Source of the DNA: Euglena gracilis
Taxonomy: Eukaryota; Euglenida; Euglenophyceae; Euglenales
DNA length: 64,000 bases
Assembly: GCA_039621445.1 (NCBI GenBank)
Contig: CP154954.1
Span: forward strand, 39,455,816-39,519,815
Direction of reading: 5' to 3'
Every line of letters begins with the position of its first letter. The stretch's first letter is position 1. Both the position numbers and the translations under genes were made by a program. The notes under the pieces are model-generated. The model was not told the DNA's origin. It made no database searches and saw only the letters and a list, made by a program, of their open reading frames with translations. This document shows, in pieces, positions 10,676-41,924 of the stretch.

Positions 10676-10879
10676 GTGCGTATTTCTTTCCAGTGTTTTG
10701 CGCAAACTTTTTTTTAAAAAGAGCACCTTCCACAAAATTTTGCCCAATTTTTTGCCTGTCAGAACCGATTGACCAGCGCAGAATCATAGAATTTCCTGAG
10801 ATTTCCACTTTTCCCCTGCCACTGGTGTCCTCCACTCCATCCTGATAGGCGGGGCAGGTTCCCACGCCTTCCATTCTTT

Positions 10880-11625
10880 TGGTGCCTCAGAAATTCTCTG
10901 GTCAAAAAAATATCAACGTTTTTCGTCGCAAAGTGCTATGGTTGGTGGTGGGTGCACCCGGCCACCACCAACCATTTTTGGTTCCCGCATTTTGGCATTT
11001 TGGTTCCCGCAACTCTGGCAATGGCGCATTAGACCACTCTGAACCCTTTTGACTGCATTAATCACCGGCTGCTGGGCTGCTCTCAAATTCTTGGGCTAAT
11101 GATGATAGAAGCTATGCGGAGGTTTTTTTTTCTTCAAATGTGAGTGATTCACAGAAGGTCTTTCAAATGGATTGGATTCCTCCCATTTTAAACCCAAGGT
11201 TCCTCACCCGGGCAAAAATTGATGGGAAGGAAATTCGTCATTTTTTGAATATGAATGCTTTTGTGCATTTTTTAATTTGGAGTTTTATGGGTTTCGGTGA
11301 GGGTGTTGATTGTGGTGAGTTATGGTCACTTCACAATGAATATTGCAAAGAATGAATAGCAGAAGAATGTCTGCAACTCCAAAGCATTCTGAAATCAGCG
11401 AAAACAACGCAAAGTAGGGGAATTCCCTCCTAGCGGGTGAGTCTAAGTAATCCGGCATGGACGACCGCCAAAAGGCAACGTTCATGACATTTTTTTTTTA
11501 GAAAAAGGAGATGCCTTTTGAGTGCACCTCCACGGCCCAACGTCATTTTTTTCCCCTGTAGTGCTGTGCACCGTGCTCATTTGGAGGGGAGACGATCAGC
11601 AGGATCAACACCATACCCGCCCTCC
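10880..11625. other. No gene recognised
   Basis: AT-rich sequence. A 71-codon frame at 11140-11355 (with IDGKEIRHFLNMNAFVHF) is the only protein-like stretch and has no recognisable family or splice context. Confidence 0.4.
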
Positions 11626-11632
11626 CCCCCCC

Positions 11633-12040
11633 CGGGCAATTGACGCCCCCGGGCAATTGTCACCCCTGGCTGTGCCGGCCAATTTGTCACCCCAGGAAAT
11701 TGTCACCCCCCTCTGTGCTGCCCAATTTGTCACCCCCCCCCCCACAGAAGATGTTTGTGAACTTTCTTTTCGCCGGCACGGCTCGATTGATCCTCACCAA
11801 ATGCTCTGCACAATATCACAACCATAGCTGCATTTTTGCGGGTTCACTGGTGTTTCAGATGGTGTTCTTGGTCATTTGGATTTAATGTGGCCTACATGGG
11901 TGGGCAATTGACGTCCCCGGGCAATTGACGCCCCCGGGCAATTGTCACCCCCCTCTGTGCTGGCCAAATTGTCACCCTGGGAAATTGTCACCCCCCTCCG
12001 TGCTGTCCGATTTGTTGCGCGACAATTGCCTGGGGGGGGG
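11633..12040 (+). repeat. CAATTGTCACCCC direct-repeat cluster
   Basis: Two blocks (11633-11740 and 11905-12020) share the order GGGCAATTGACGCCCCC, CAATTGTCACCCC, TGTGCTGGCCAA, AATTGTCACCC. Within each block the CAATTGTCACCC motif recurs every 25-40 bp. They flank a 165-bp spacer. This looks like subterminal repeats of a degraded element or a local duplication. Confidence 0.55.
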
Positions 12041-13215
12041 CGGGTATGCTTTTCTTTTTCCCTTCTTTCCCATTCCCTGTGTGTGGGCCAAGTTTGGGGG
12101 CCAATCGTAAATCTGTCATGGACGTTTCATCCTGCTCTTTCCAAAAACTTGGCCAAAACAATTGGTGGGGACAGACAGGTTCCCAAAAGTTAAAGCAGCA
12201 GGATACAGTGAAAACTTAAGCTACAGCTTTGTAATCAGTTGGTGTTGATCCAAAGAACCTTTGCCACACGCACACAAATGGAGTGCACATACCATCAGAG
12301 CAGTACCGTATCCCACATTTTATTTTGATTTGAAAATTCCAATGGACATTAAGGGGATCTTATTCTTGGGACGGGTCCACATTTGGATCTTTGCTGAAAG
12401 GATTGGCTGGAAGAGGTCTTCGTCCATGAGGTTCCAAAATCAAAGGGCAGGATTTTTGCAACAAACAAATGTTGCCTCCAAAGATGCCAAGTTTCAACAA
12501 ACGAGAAAAAATATAAGCCAAAAATCACCATTTCAAAAACTCATCCATTTTCGATTATTTTGCACAATCGTTTTGCACATGTTAGTTTTAGAAGGGTCTT
12601 CTTTTTAGATTTTTGCCAAAATTGGCAGGGGTTTTATTTGAGGGAGGGTCTTTAGGCAAACTTGTTGATTCAAGGCTTTTGCTGCGCTTTGGCTTGGACC
12701 GTCCCATTCAGGCTTCTGTTTCAACTCAGAACACCCCCTCGAGGGGGTGCAGGAAGGACCTATTGCTTAATTGGCCTGGAAAGCCCAAATGATTTTGACC
12801 TTTTTTTTGGGTTGGGGTCCCTAAAATTCCCGAGAATTTCCTAAATGGCCCAAAGTGGCCCAGATCACCTAAACCGAGAAAAATTTGGCCATCCTCCTTT
12901 GAAATTGTTTTTCAAGGGACGAAAATTTTGACTTTGTGGTCAGGACCAACAATCTTGGGTTCCAAGTGACTGCTTTCTCAATCCAGGCCATTGAGAGGGA
13001 GACATATGATGGGGTTTTCTGGTCATGATTCTGCGATTCTGGGATTCTAGGAACTTGGTTTCAACCTCTCTGGCAAGAAACCCAAACTTACTTTTTCTGG
13101 GTTATTGCAGTTGAATTGCATTCTCCCCTCATTTTGGCATTTTCACATTCGGAGCAAGTGTCCAACAAAGTTCTCCATTTCTTATTATTTAATTATCGAA
13201 GGCCTTTGCGCCATG
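12041..13215. other. No gene recognised
   Basis: Moderately AT-rich, intron-like sequence without repeats I can name. Open frames are short and lack family signatures. Confidence 0.4.
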
Positions 13216-13219
13216 TGAC

Positions 13220-13700
13220 GCAGTTGGCACCATGGGGGAGGGACACAGACACTTTTTTTGTGTGTTTTTGTGGTGTTTGAATTGGCAAAATTTGTGGGTT
13301 TTTTTGCTTTTTTTTCTTGTTTTTTTTTGTGTTTTTGTTTTCCTCCGGCGATTTCTCATTCCCATTTTTTTAGAAATTTTTCGACTTCGAAAAAAATTCA
13401 ACATTTTGGCCCGATTTTTCCCTGTGACCAAACTTTTTGCCAATTTTTGTCATCTTTGGACTATTTTTGGCCAAAAATTGCACATTCCCGAAATCTAAGC
13501 GAAATACATCAGAATATAGTTGCACAATAAAAGATATTAACAGGTGAAATTTTTCAAGTCCACTCCTGAATAGCGTATATCCTGGGAGTTCCTGAAGGAA
13601 TTTATGCAACTGCCGCTCTTTTTGTGTTTGTTTGTTTGCTTTTTGTTTGCGTTTTTGTTTGCGGATTTTTTTGTGTCGCATTTTTTGAGGGTCCATTGTG
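13220..13700 (+). repeat. Dispersed T-rich repeat, two tandem copies
   Basis: Both halves carry TTTTTGTGTTTTTGTTT-type runs. The second half is introduced by CTGGGAGTTCCTGAAGGAATTTATGCAAC-like sequence (about 13580-13610) and closed by TTTTTTGAGGGTCCAT near 13683. The same order is seen at 21190-21290 and 43300-43410. Confidence 0.45.
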
Positions 13701-14153
13701 CTTACCCCCTGTTGGCACCGAATACAACCCAGAATTGTGATATTTTGAACCCCCACCTACAGTTTAAAAATGACCAACCTAAAGTGGGCAAATTTTAGGC
13801 TTGATCACAGGCTCTTGGGTGCGGCACCAAACAACCTCTGGGGGGGTCCTGGACCAGCAGCCTGGGTATGGGTTTCGACCGGAGAATCTTTCGAAACTGC
13901 CCCGAGACAACCCCATTTCTGGGTGGTTTCCGGGGGGGATCCCGCGCCGGGCTGGGTGGGTGGGTGGGTGGGTGGGGTGGGAGGACCCCCTGGGTCTTCA
14001 AGCAGCCTTGCGCCATTGTTCAATTTGTGTCCAACCCCAACCCTGAGGGGTGCACCTGGTATTGCGGAGTGACTGGCTCCTCTTGGTTCCGGACAACACC
14101 AACACCTCTGGGACTTGTGGCACCGGAACTGGCCCAAAGAAATCCGTTTGCAC

Positions 14154-14276
14154 CGGGGTTTTTTTAGTCTTGGACCCCCTCCCCCGGGGGGGAGGGGGGG
14201 GGTGGGTGGGTCCCTTGGACCCGGTGGGTGGGTGCCGACCCCCTCCCCCTCCCCCCCCCCCGGTCTTAACCATCAG
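14154..14276. mobile_element. Short MITE copy (8583 family)
   Basis: Begins CGGGGTTTTTTTAGTCTTGG followed by poly-C/G and ends CCGGTCTTAACCATCAG, the degenerate inverse. Flanks GTTTGCAC and AGAGTGAC do not match. A CCCTTGGACCC motif in the middle is shared with the 8583 copy. Confidence 0.45.
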
Positions 14277-14718
14277 AGAGTGACACCCCATTGGTATTCG
14301 GCCATATCGGCCCCCGGCCCGCCCGCCCCAGCGCTTCGCCCCTTGCTGCTTACCCCAGTGCCATGCCCTGGGCTGCCCGTCCCTGTGCCGGGTTCCCTGC
14401 ACCTTTTCCTGCCTGGCATTGCCCTCACTTCCCCCAAAGCTGTTCACCCAAAAGGGAACCATTTTCCACATTTTTGCCAAAAGGGAGTATGCGAGGCATA
14501 AAGGGACAGCACAAAGCACCTTCGTCTTCATCAAAATGGCCCGGCCAAGTCATCCCAGGGATCCAGAGCGAAAACCCTATTTTTCACCCCCCCCCCCCAC
14601 CCCATGGGCAGGGGGTCGAAAAAAACTGGGGGCAGGCGGTTTAACCGTTTAATGGCTTGAAGGAAAATTTTGCTTTGTGTTGTGCGTTTTATTATTTTGT
14701 TCACGCGGCACTGTGCAG

Positions 14719-14860
14719 ATTGTGAACAATTATGCCTGTCGTGCATCCAAAAAACCAAACTGTTTCTGCACATTGAAAGACAACACAAAGGGTTTGAAGT
14801 CATTGATGGCGTTTTTCATGATGAAGATGGAGAAATATCCGAAGTTCCCCCCCCTGCTCT
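14719..14860 (+). CDS. Possible B-box-like zinc-finger exon
   Basis: After an acceptor CACTGTGCAG the frame reads (D)CEQLCLSCIQKTK, LFLHIERQHKGFEVI and HDEDGEISEVPPP. Including the codon split at the junction it gives the metal-ligand order C-x2-C..H-x4-H expected of a B-box-type zinc-binding module. Entry in phase 1 matches the LRR exons downstream, so it could be an N-terminal exon of that gene. The donor was not resolved. The family call is inference from Cys/His spacing only. Confidence 0.3.
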
Positions 14861-14994
14861 TCTTCAGTGCCATGGCTCCTCCCCGCACCCCCAACAGAGC
14901 ACCTCCATTTCAGCCTTTGGCCCCACTCCTGTATTCAGAGAATTGGTGCATTTCTCACAGTGCATCTCTTAAGCGGTAAATTGGAGGGGGACGC

Positions 14995-15303
14995 ATGAGA
15001 CACACGGTGGTGCCGAACGATTTGCAGGGAACGGCAACGTTCTTCTTCGTTCGTGGCAACCTTTCTTGTGGGCTTGCATTTGAGCACAAATGCCTTGTTG
15101 TGAAGCAGTTCAGGGGGGAGTTCATATGCTTCTTCCGAACATCTTGTTTGCCACACTCACTTGTTCCTTCAGCAATGGAATGCATGCTGTCGGCGGTTGA
15201 AAGCCTGCTGTGCACAGAAGATTCAAACTGGATCATTGATTTGAACGGTGTGCGCCTCCACCACTGTGCGGGGAGAGAGTATGGAGGTCCTGCACCACAT
15301 TGA
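14995..15303 (+). CDS. 102-codon open frame, unrecognised
   Basis: A complete frame from ATG to TGA with balanced composition (for example LAFEHKCLVVKQFRGEFICF, NWIIDLNGVRLHHC). No family was recognised and no splice signals are needed to read it. It could be a transposon gene remnant or an exon. Confidence 0.3.
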   Translation: MRHTVVPNDLQGTATFFFVRGNLSCGLAFEHKCLVVKQFRGEFICFFRTSCLPHSLVPSAMECMLSAVESLLCTEDSNWIIDLNGVRLHHCAGREYGGPAPH

Positions 15304-15831
15304 AACATATCCAGGAGAGGGGGGGGATTGGGCTCGACCAAGTTCAGCCCATTGACCTCCTGCCATCTCCCTTTGTCCTTGAACCAGGGTGGTCATTCTT
15401 CAGGCAGCCAGGAGACCAAGGAGGGGGGAGGGGGTCAGCCCTCCACCAAAAAGGGCATCCTCCTAGCAACGTTTTGCAGTGTGATTTTCCCTAAAGAGAG
15501 TTGGTTTTATCTCCGGAAAGAAAGTCACGGCTGATTTGGCTTCTTCCTCAGTCAGTGGCACGGGAGTCCACCGTCTGGTCATGGCAACTGGAATTCTCCG
15601 CCGACTCCCAACCCAAAAAGGAATTTCAATTCCAGTTTCGATGCAGATTCGATCGCTTGGTCGGCAGACACCCGGGGCCCAGCACCCCATTGCACAAGGC
15701 ACCCCCCTCCCTGGGGTTGGCAAAAGGAGCAGCCTGGTCTACGCTTTCGGGGGCTGCCCTCTCCTTGCCGGTGGTGCAAGACCACCCCCTGCGGTCCGAA
15801 GGTTTACGTGCCACACATTATGTACCTGCAG

Positions 15832-35952
<20,121 letters not shown>

Positions 35953-38085
35953 ACTTTTGGCATCAGACCAAACAAAATGACGACGTTATCGTCCCTTCTT
36001 TTCTCACACTGCCTGCCAGGCACATGCAAATCGCCAGCCGCCTCAAACAGGGGTTGCCCCGAATCCCCCCGGGCAGTTCATGGGATAAAGGGGGGGGGTT
36101 CGACCACCCTGGGATCCCCCTGGAGCCAAAATGTTTTCTTCTCTGTTTGTGATGCTGAAAATCAAAACCCCCCAGCGCAAGGTAATGGGTGGGTTTCATT
36201 GGGATTGGGTGGGAGTAATGCAGGTCCTAAAGGTCGATCAATCATTGGCATTCTCCAGAACAGGCAGATCATCCAGGCACCAGCCAAAAGCCTGCCCAAC
36301 GGCCCTGGGTCGGGAGGGGGATCCACCTGTGTCCTCTCACTGCTGTTTCGTAATATGTTGATTTTTGAAGGGGAATGAATGACATGAAAGCTTCAAAAAA
36401 TGTAAAACTTAAGGGAGAAACAAAAAACGAGCAATCCTCGTTATTATCCAAAATTTGTGCAATGAAAGAATGTTGAATGAAAACTTTGAAGGTGCAGGAA
36501 ACTGCGCAGAAATGAGCAAAATGTGGTGGCGTAACGCTGGGTGGCCATATTCACCGGATTTGGGTGTATTCCTCCCACTTGGGGAGGGGGTGGACCCAAC
36601 ATCTCACCAATCACCTCGGAATTGAAGGGCGGACCGTGCATCAAGGAGAGGCCACCTCCCGACACGTTTGTGTTGGGTGGGGCAATGGGTGTTAGGTGCA
36701 GCTGATGAGGGTGGTTTAGCATTCACTGCTGATTGATCAATTTCTTGATTATTGCATATGAAAACAGAATCCAAATCAAGAATTTATGGTTGTTGGTCAT
36801 TGTAATAAATTATTTGGTTGAAAACTTCTAATGGAGTGGAGTGAAAACCCCAGGTATAACCTGAGCACAACCGTGTTAAATGAATTCATCTTTGGAAATT
36901 GATTTGGAGATATTGCGGGGTAATATTGGGTGAATTTCAAGACAACAAAAAAGTAATCCAAAAGAAATCATTGGAATTGCGGGCCCTTGGACCCCTCCCC
37001 CGGGGGTCGGTACGTCGTAGGTCAGTCAAGGCCTGCCCAACCTCCGGGCTGCAAAAAAATTCCAGGGTTTTCAGCCGATTCTGGCTTGGCTTTGGGTGGG
37101 TGGGAGGGTTGATTCCGGGGGGGGGGGGGGGGGTGGGTGGTGTGGGGGTTTTTCGGGGGGGCAGGAGGTCACATGATGGGTTTTGTTTGTTTTTTTCCGA
37201 AAAAATGGGCGGGTGGTTTGGACCCAGGAAAAAGTGCCCTGAGCACAGTATTCTACGTCGCCATTGTATGTCTATCACGATTCTATGTCACCACCAAACC
37301 CCCACCCCCAATTTTTAGTTCACAAATTTTCATCCAGGACCATCAGTAGGATTTTACACAAAGTCGGCCCCAAAAGGTGGGGTCCGGTGGTATGTGTATA
37401 TTTTCATCGCCCCCCCACCCGTCTCTTCTCAGCCGGGGAAAGCGATTTTAGATGGACGCCTCCCCCAGTGGTCAAAGTTCTTTACCTGCCGAAGGCCACC
37501 GGTGACTCCCTCCCCAACATGTGGTGACTGGCAGGTTGAATTTCAAGGCGTGGCCGACCCCATCCTCGGCGCATGCCTCGGAAGGCAAACCCCCTGATTT
37601 GCCCCTGTGGGGCAGGGTATTAAGTGAGCGGTGGTTTTGCAGGGGGGTGCCAGGGGTCCCTGGCCACTCACCACACAAACTGGGCCAGAAGCGAATCAGC
37701 GCCAGCCATAAATTGACAAGAAGCCTTAGCGCAACTGAGGGGGGGAGGGGGTGTCCAGACCACCTCCCCCTTGGACCGGGGGGGGGGGGAGGGGTCCGGG
37801 ACCACCCCTTTATTATTATATTTGGCTTTATATTTTGGGGGGGCACCACAGCACCAGCACAACACAGACACATATTGTCAAACCATCAAAACATTATTTT
37901 TTTCCTCTACCCATCCCGAACAACAGCGTTCATTTGCCGCACATATTTGGGTTTGGGTTGAATTTTACATGTGGGGTTGTAATATGTGGTTTGCTTTATG
38001 TCGAAAATTCGGCCGTTCAAAACGCCCCCGGGAACCCCCCAAAATTCTTCAAGCGCAAAGCGCCGGATTAGATGAAACATGGTGT
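35953..38085. other. No gene recognised; G/C-tract MITE fragments
   Basis: G-tract blocks near 36080-36110, 36980-37190 and 37740-37850 carry GGGTGGG runs and CCCTTGGACCCC motifs of the intronic MITE families. No exon with both good splice sites and a protein-like frame was found. Confidence 0.4.
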
Positions 38086-38089
38086 AAAA

Positions 38090-38466
38090 ACCCAAATAAT
38101 AAACCTCCCCAGTTTATTATTTGGACACTCGAAGTCGGGTCCAGGGGGGGGGTTATTATTTGGGGGGGGTTATTATTTGGGCAAAATTACCGAAGTCGAA
38201 AATCGATCCAAAAACCCCTCCACAGGCCCCAATAGTCGCTTTTTTGGCATTTTTTGGATTTTTTTTTAAAAATGGGTGCTTTTTTGACATGTTTTCTGCA
38301 CCAATCTTATCCATTTTTGTGTTTTTTTTGCAACATTTCTGCTGATTTTTGACTCTTTTTTTTCCTTTGCCTTCACACCTGCCGGAGGGGGGTTTATTAT
38401 TTGGGCGGCCGCAGTCGGTCCTCAAGGGGGAGTTTATTATTTGGGGGGTTCTTATTTTGGGGGGGT
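38090..38466. mobile_element. TTATTATTTGGG element, copy 2
   Basis: Begins CCCAAATAATAAACCTCCCC and ends GTTCTTATTTTGGGGGGG, in the same orientation as 16235-16628 and collinear with it (shared TCGAAGTCGG, CACTTTT/CGCTTTTTTGGCA, TTTTCTGCACCAAT, CACACCTGCC). TTATTATTTGGG occurs four times. Right flank TTAT. Confidence 0.6.
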
Positions 38467-38951
38467 TATATTGTTTTGTATGTATGTTATTTTTTTAAAG
38501 AAAGAAAACCGCGTGAAAACGCAATTTTTGGGCCTTTTTCAAGGCCCAAAGTAATTTTCCGTGCAAAGCGGGGGGTGGTCCGCCCCCCCCTCTGGGGGAC
38601 CCAGACCCCCCCTGCCCACTCACTTAATACCCTTGGGGGGGCAGTGGACACTCTGCCATGGCTCTCTGGCGCCGACTCGGAGACCCCTCCCCCCAGGTGA
38701 TCAAAGTCATCCAACTCAAATCCATCCCAGGCAATCTCTAACGTTGAAAGAACCCGGAATGGAATTTTCGCAGCTGGAGATGGCCTTTCTGGGTGCCAAC
38801 GTCGTTGGGACTGGTTGCTGGATGCGATCCACCCCCTGGAGGAATTATCCCGGGTGGCGTCACACGTAGTTGCCTCAGACATTGTTGAAGGTCGCTGCCA
38901 CTGTCCGGTTGCCTTCTGGGCGGTGTGGGGGACCTGCCGTTTCCCCCGCAG

Positions 38952-39008
38952 GGAACGACTGCAGGCGAGCACCGACCGGCTGGAGCGCCAGGCTGCGACC
39001 CTTGACCA
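38952..39008 (+). CDS. VTI1-like duplicated exon 4, first half
   Basis: Acceptor TTTCCCCCGCAG, donor CCA|GTGGCG. Reads ERLQASTDRLERQAATLD, aligned with ERLQANTDRLSKQNETLK of the VTI1 gene at 51381. It leaves in phase 2 and joins 40175 in frame. The split is absent from the 51381 exon. Confidence 0.6.
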
Positions 39009-39689
39009 GTGGCGCCCTTGGGTGGGCTGCCCGGGTTGGTCGGATGCGCAGGGGTCCGTGACTCCGCTCAACACTGCATCAACAGGACAAGCCAGTGCCT
39101 GAGCAGCTGCGGTGCTGGTAAGGGAAAAAGAAGGTTGATTGGCGGGAATTAGGAGACCTTGGTCTGATCTGTCCCTGGGGTGGGCATGCAGGTTAGGGTT
39201 CCCGCTGGAAACACTCTGCCACTACGCGATGAACTTTTTGAACTGCAGACTGCTGGCATGACCTCCATGGAGCACACCACCAACCCAACGGGAAATATGC
39301 AGGATAACTTGGTCACGGGGGAAATTTCCAGTCGCCGCAAGAGATCCAGAGTCTGCTCCTGAGTCTTTGGGAGGTATACAGCCAACGGGATCATTTGAGG
39401 AGGAAACATGCTGGGAAACCATTGCAATCATGTGTGTCTCCACCTCATGGTGCTGAGAAAGTCATTGGCCTTCAAAAGAATTCACCCAGGTTGTCGAGTG
39501 AAACCCAGTTGGGTGACTCTCAGGCAGAGCCAAACTCGGTGCATCTGAACAATATTCAACCCACGTTGTCAAGTATTTTGGGTATCTGTGCATTTTTCGC
39601 TGCAGATAAAAGCCATTTTGGGGTTTGTTATTCCCCCTTCAGGTCCAGACCATGTCACCGCTGAATAATGGTCCGACCAGGCTTGTGCT

Positions 39690-39980
39690 TAGTCGGGTGC
39701 CTACCCCAGGGGGGGGGGGGGTGGGTGCTAGGGGCAGGCACCCCATAGCACCCGATCCAACCCCCGGGGGGGGGGGGGGGGGTAGGGTTTTGGGGGGTGC
39801 CTGCCCCTAGCAGGCACCCCCCTCCGACCCCGGCGCCGGGGGCCCGGAAAAGGCTATTTTCAATGAAAAATTTCTGGGTCCCCCCCCCTGGACCCCTCCC
39901 CCCCCCCCCGGGGGTGTGCCTGCTGGGGCAGGCACCCTATGGCACCCCCCCCCCCCGGTCAGTAAGCACAAGCATGGGTC
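39690..39980. mobile_element. G/C-tract TIR element within the extra intron
   Basis: GCTTGTGCTTAGTCGGGTGCC at the left pairs with GGTCAGTAAGCACAAGC at the right. GGTCCGACC next to each end extends the inverted symmetry. Inside are repeated GGTGCCTGCCCCTAGCAGGC-type hairpins. Non-coding. Confidence 0.5.
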
Positions 39981-40174
39981 CGACCCACCGGGTGACCACC
40001 AGTGGCTTTGGGTTGTGGGTCCTCCGGCTCAAAGTGGCCAACCCTGGGTTCCGGCAAACAAGTGGCCTCATCCAGACCACCGTCAAGGCCAGCCGCATTT
40101 TTTTGGGGGATGGGGGTCGCATGGTAGCCAGGCCAACCCCGTCGGGCAGTTCACCCGTAAGCCGCTGCCCACAG

Positions 40175-40213
40175 GGATGCCCATCGGCTGGTGGCGGAGA
40201 TGGAGAGCCTCGG
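40175..40213 (+). CDS. VTI1-like duplicated exon 4, second half
   Basis: Acceptor GCCCACAG, donor CTCGG|GTGTGG, the same donor context and phase as VTI1 exon 4. Reads DAHRLVAEMESLG against NARRLVAEMEDLG. Together the two halves are 96 bp versus 93 bp in the VTI1 gene. Confidence 0.65.
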
Positions 40214-40374
40214 GTGTGGTCGGCCATTGGTGCACCCATCCCTTTCGCTTGCCTTCGGGGGGAAGTGAACCCCCCCCACCCCCATCACGCCTTCCCCCGT
40301 TGCCTTCCAAGGACCCCGGCAAGCTGCACCAATTGCTTGCCCACGGGACGTTTTTTGGAGGGGATGAAATAAAG

Positions 40375-41744
40375 CAGGGGGGGGAATTATGCGGTCCGCA
40401 TTATTCCGCATTATTCCGCATTTTTCCGCATTTCCGCATTATTCCGCATTATTCCGCATTTTTCCGCATTTTTCCGCATATTTTCCGCATTTTTTTTGTA
40501 AATTTTCCGCATTTTTCCGCATTTTTGCATTTGACCGCATTTTTTCCGCATTTTTCCGCATTTTCCCGCATTTTTCCGCATAATTTCCGCATTATCCCGC
40601 ATTTTCCGCATTTTTCCGTATAATTACCGCATTTTTTCGCATAATTTCCACATTTTTCCGCATAATTTCCGCATTTTTTTTGTGAATTTTTGCTTGTTAT
40701 TTGTATGACTACCAAGCTTCCAAACTACCAAGCATTTCCAAGCTTTTGCTCAATCACGTCGTTACAATGGTTTGTTTGACATAATCTTTTTGAGCAATCG
40801 CTTTTCATCAAGGTACTTTGGGACAGCACAATTTCATCTGTGCAGTTTTCACCCCGCTTGGAAGAGCAACTGACCCTTCTTTCATCGTTCAGGACCCTTT
40901 TTTTTCAAAAGGGTCCTAGTTCAGGTGCAAGCCCAGTTTCTGCGTGATATGTTCATCAGAGTTTTGAAATCGTTGCAGGACGGTTTGAATATTCGCTTTG
41001 AGAAAAGCAAGGAACAAATTGAGTTTTACCGTCAACTTCGCATGCTCAACCCAAATAATTTGCCTCTTATGTCATCAGCTCCCGCAGATTACTCAGCGTT
41101 GCATTTGGATGGATGTGATGAAGATTTCATACAATATTTGCAATGCACAAAAAGGGATATTGACGGCCCAGAGGAGTTAATTGAATGGTGGAAGACGCAT
41201 CGGCCATCTCTTTTCCGTGAACGTGTTTTGTTTCTGATTTCCTCCCCGGTCGCCACTGCGAGTGTGGAAAGGTTTTTTTCCGTTTGCGGACAGCTGGATG
41301 CCGATCAGTGGGCTTTGTCACAAAATGCATTCATGCTTCAATTTAATGGTGATTTGTCTGGGCGTTTCACCTCCCTCTGACCTGTTCGCATTGTTTATTT
41401 GCGTCCGCGTCTTTTGAACAATGGACATACTGCCGCTGAACATTTTTATTGTGCTTTGTTTTCCATTGCATTTTGGTGACTTCTGGCAAGCTTGGGCATC
41501 AGTGATGGAAATCAAATAGCATCGGGACCCTGCATATTGTGAGGCAGAAAGATATCTGTCCTCTCCATGTGACCTGGGACTCCACAGAATTTCGGCATAT
41601 TTTCCGCATTTTCCGCATTTTTCCGCATATTTTCCGCATTTTTTTCCCGCATAATTTCCGCATAATTTCCGCATTTTTCCGCATTTTTCCGCATAATTTC
41701 CGCATTTTTTCCCCGCCTGCCAGACCGCATAATCCCCCCCCCTG
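40375..41744 (+). mobile_element. hAT element remnant with subterminal TTTTTCCGCA arrays
   Basis: Ends are CAGGGGGGGGAATTATGCGG and the inverse of CAGGGGGGGGGATTATGCGG, differing in one base. A 7-bp AATAAAG repeat flanks it (40368-40374 and 41745-41751). Arrays of TTTTTCCGCAT lie inside both ends (40389-40690 and 41594-41718), a subterminal layout used by hAT transposases. Only the C-terminal transposase part remains, so it is an internal-deletion derivative. It sits in an intron of the VTI1-like duplicate. Confidence 0.8.
40925..41380 (+). pseudogene. hAT transposase C-terminal fragment (hATC dimerisation domain)
   Basis: A 151-codon frame to a TGA. It holds PEELIEWWKTHRPSLFRERV then LISSPVATASVERFFSVCG, matching the hAT C-terminal motif (W-W..P-L..A......S.ERFFS..G). 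The catalytic N-terminal and middle regions are absent from this element. No in-frame stops interrupt the fragment, so decay is recent or it is the intact last exon. Confidence 0.8.
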
Positions 41745-41786
41745 AATAAAGGCCTTGAAAAAAAAGACACTGGCAAACCTTCACAT

Positions 41787-41920
41787 ACATATATACATAC
41801 ATATATATATATATGTATGTATGTATGTATGAATGTATGTATATGTACACATATATATGTATATATGTATATATATATATATATATAACCTTCGTATATA
41901 TATATATATATATTTCGGAG
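41787..41920. repeat. TA/TATG microsatellite
   Basis: Mixed (TA)n, (TATG)n and ACATATAT repeats, immediately right of the hAT element. Confidence 0.9.
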
Positions 41921-41924
41921 GAGA

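Noticed and set aside
11140-11355. 71-codon frame as a gene
   Set aside because: No family signature, no splice context, within AT-rich repeats.
36080-36120. GGTTCGACC-like sequences (also near 6730) as tRNA B boxes
   Set aside because: No matching A box or cloverleaf could be formed around them.
40389-40690. CCGCATTTTT array as a CRISPR or satellite
   Set aside because: No constant-length spacers; mirrored in the other end of a hAT element, so it is a subterminal repeat.
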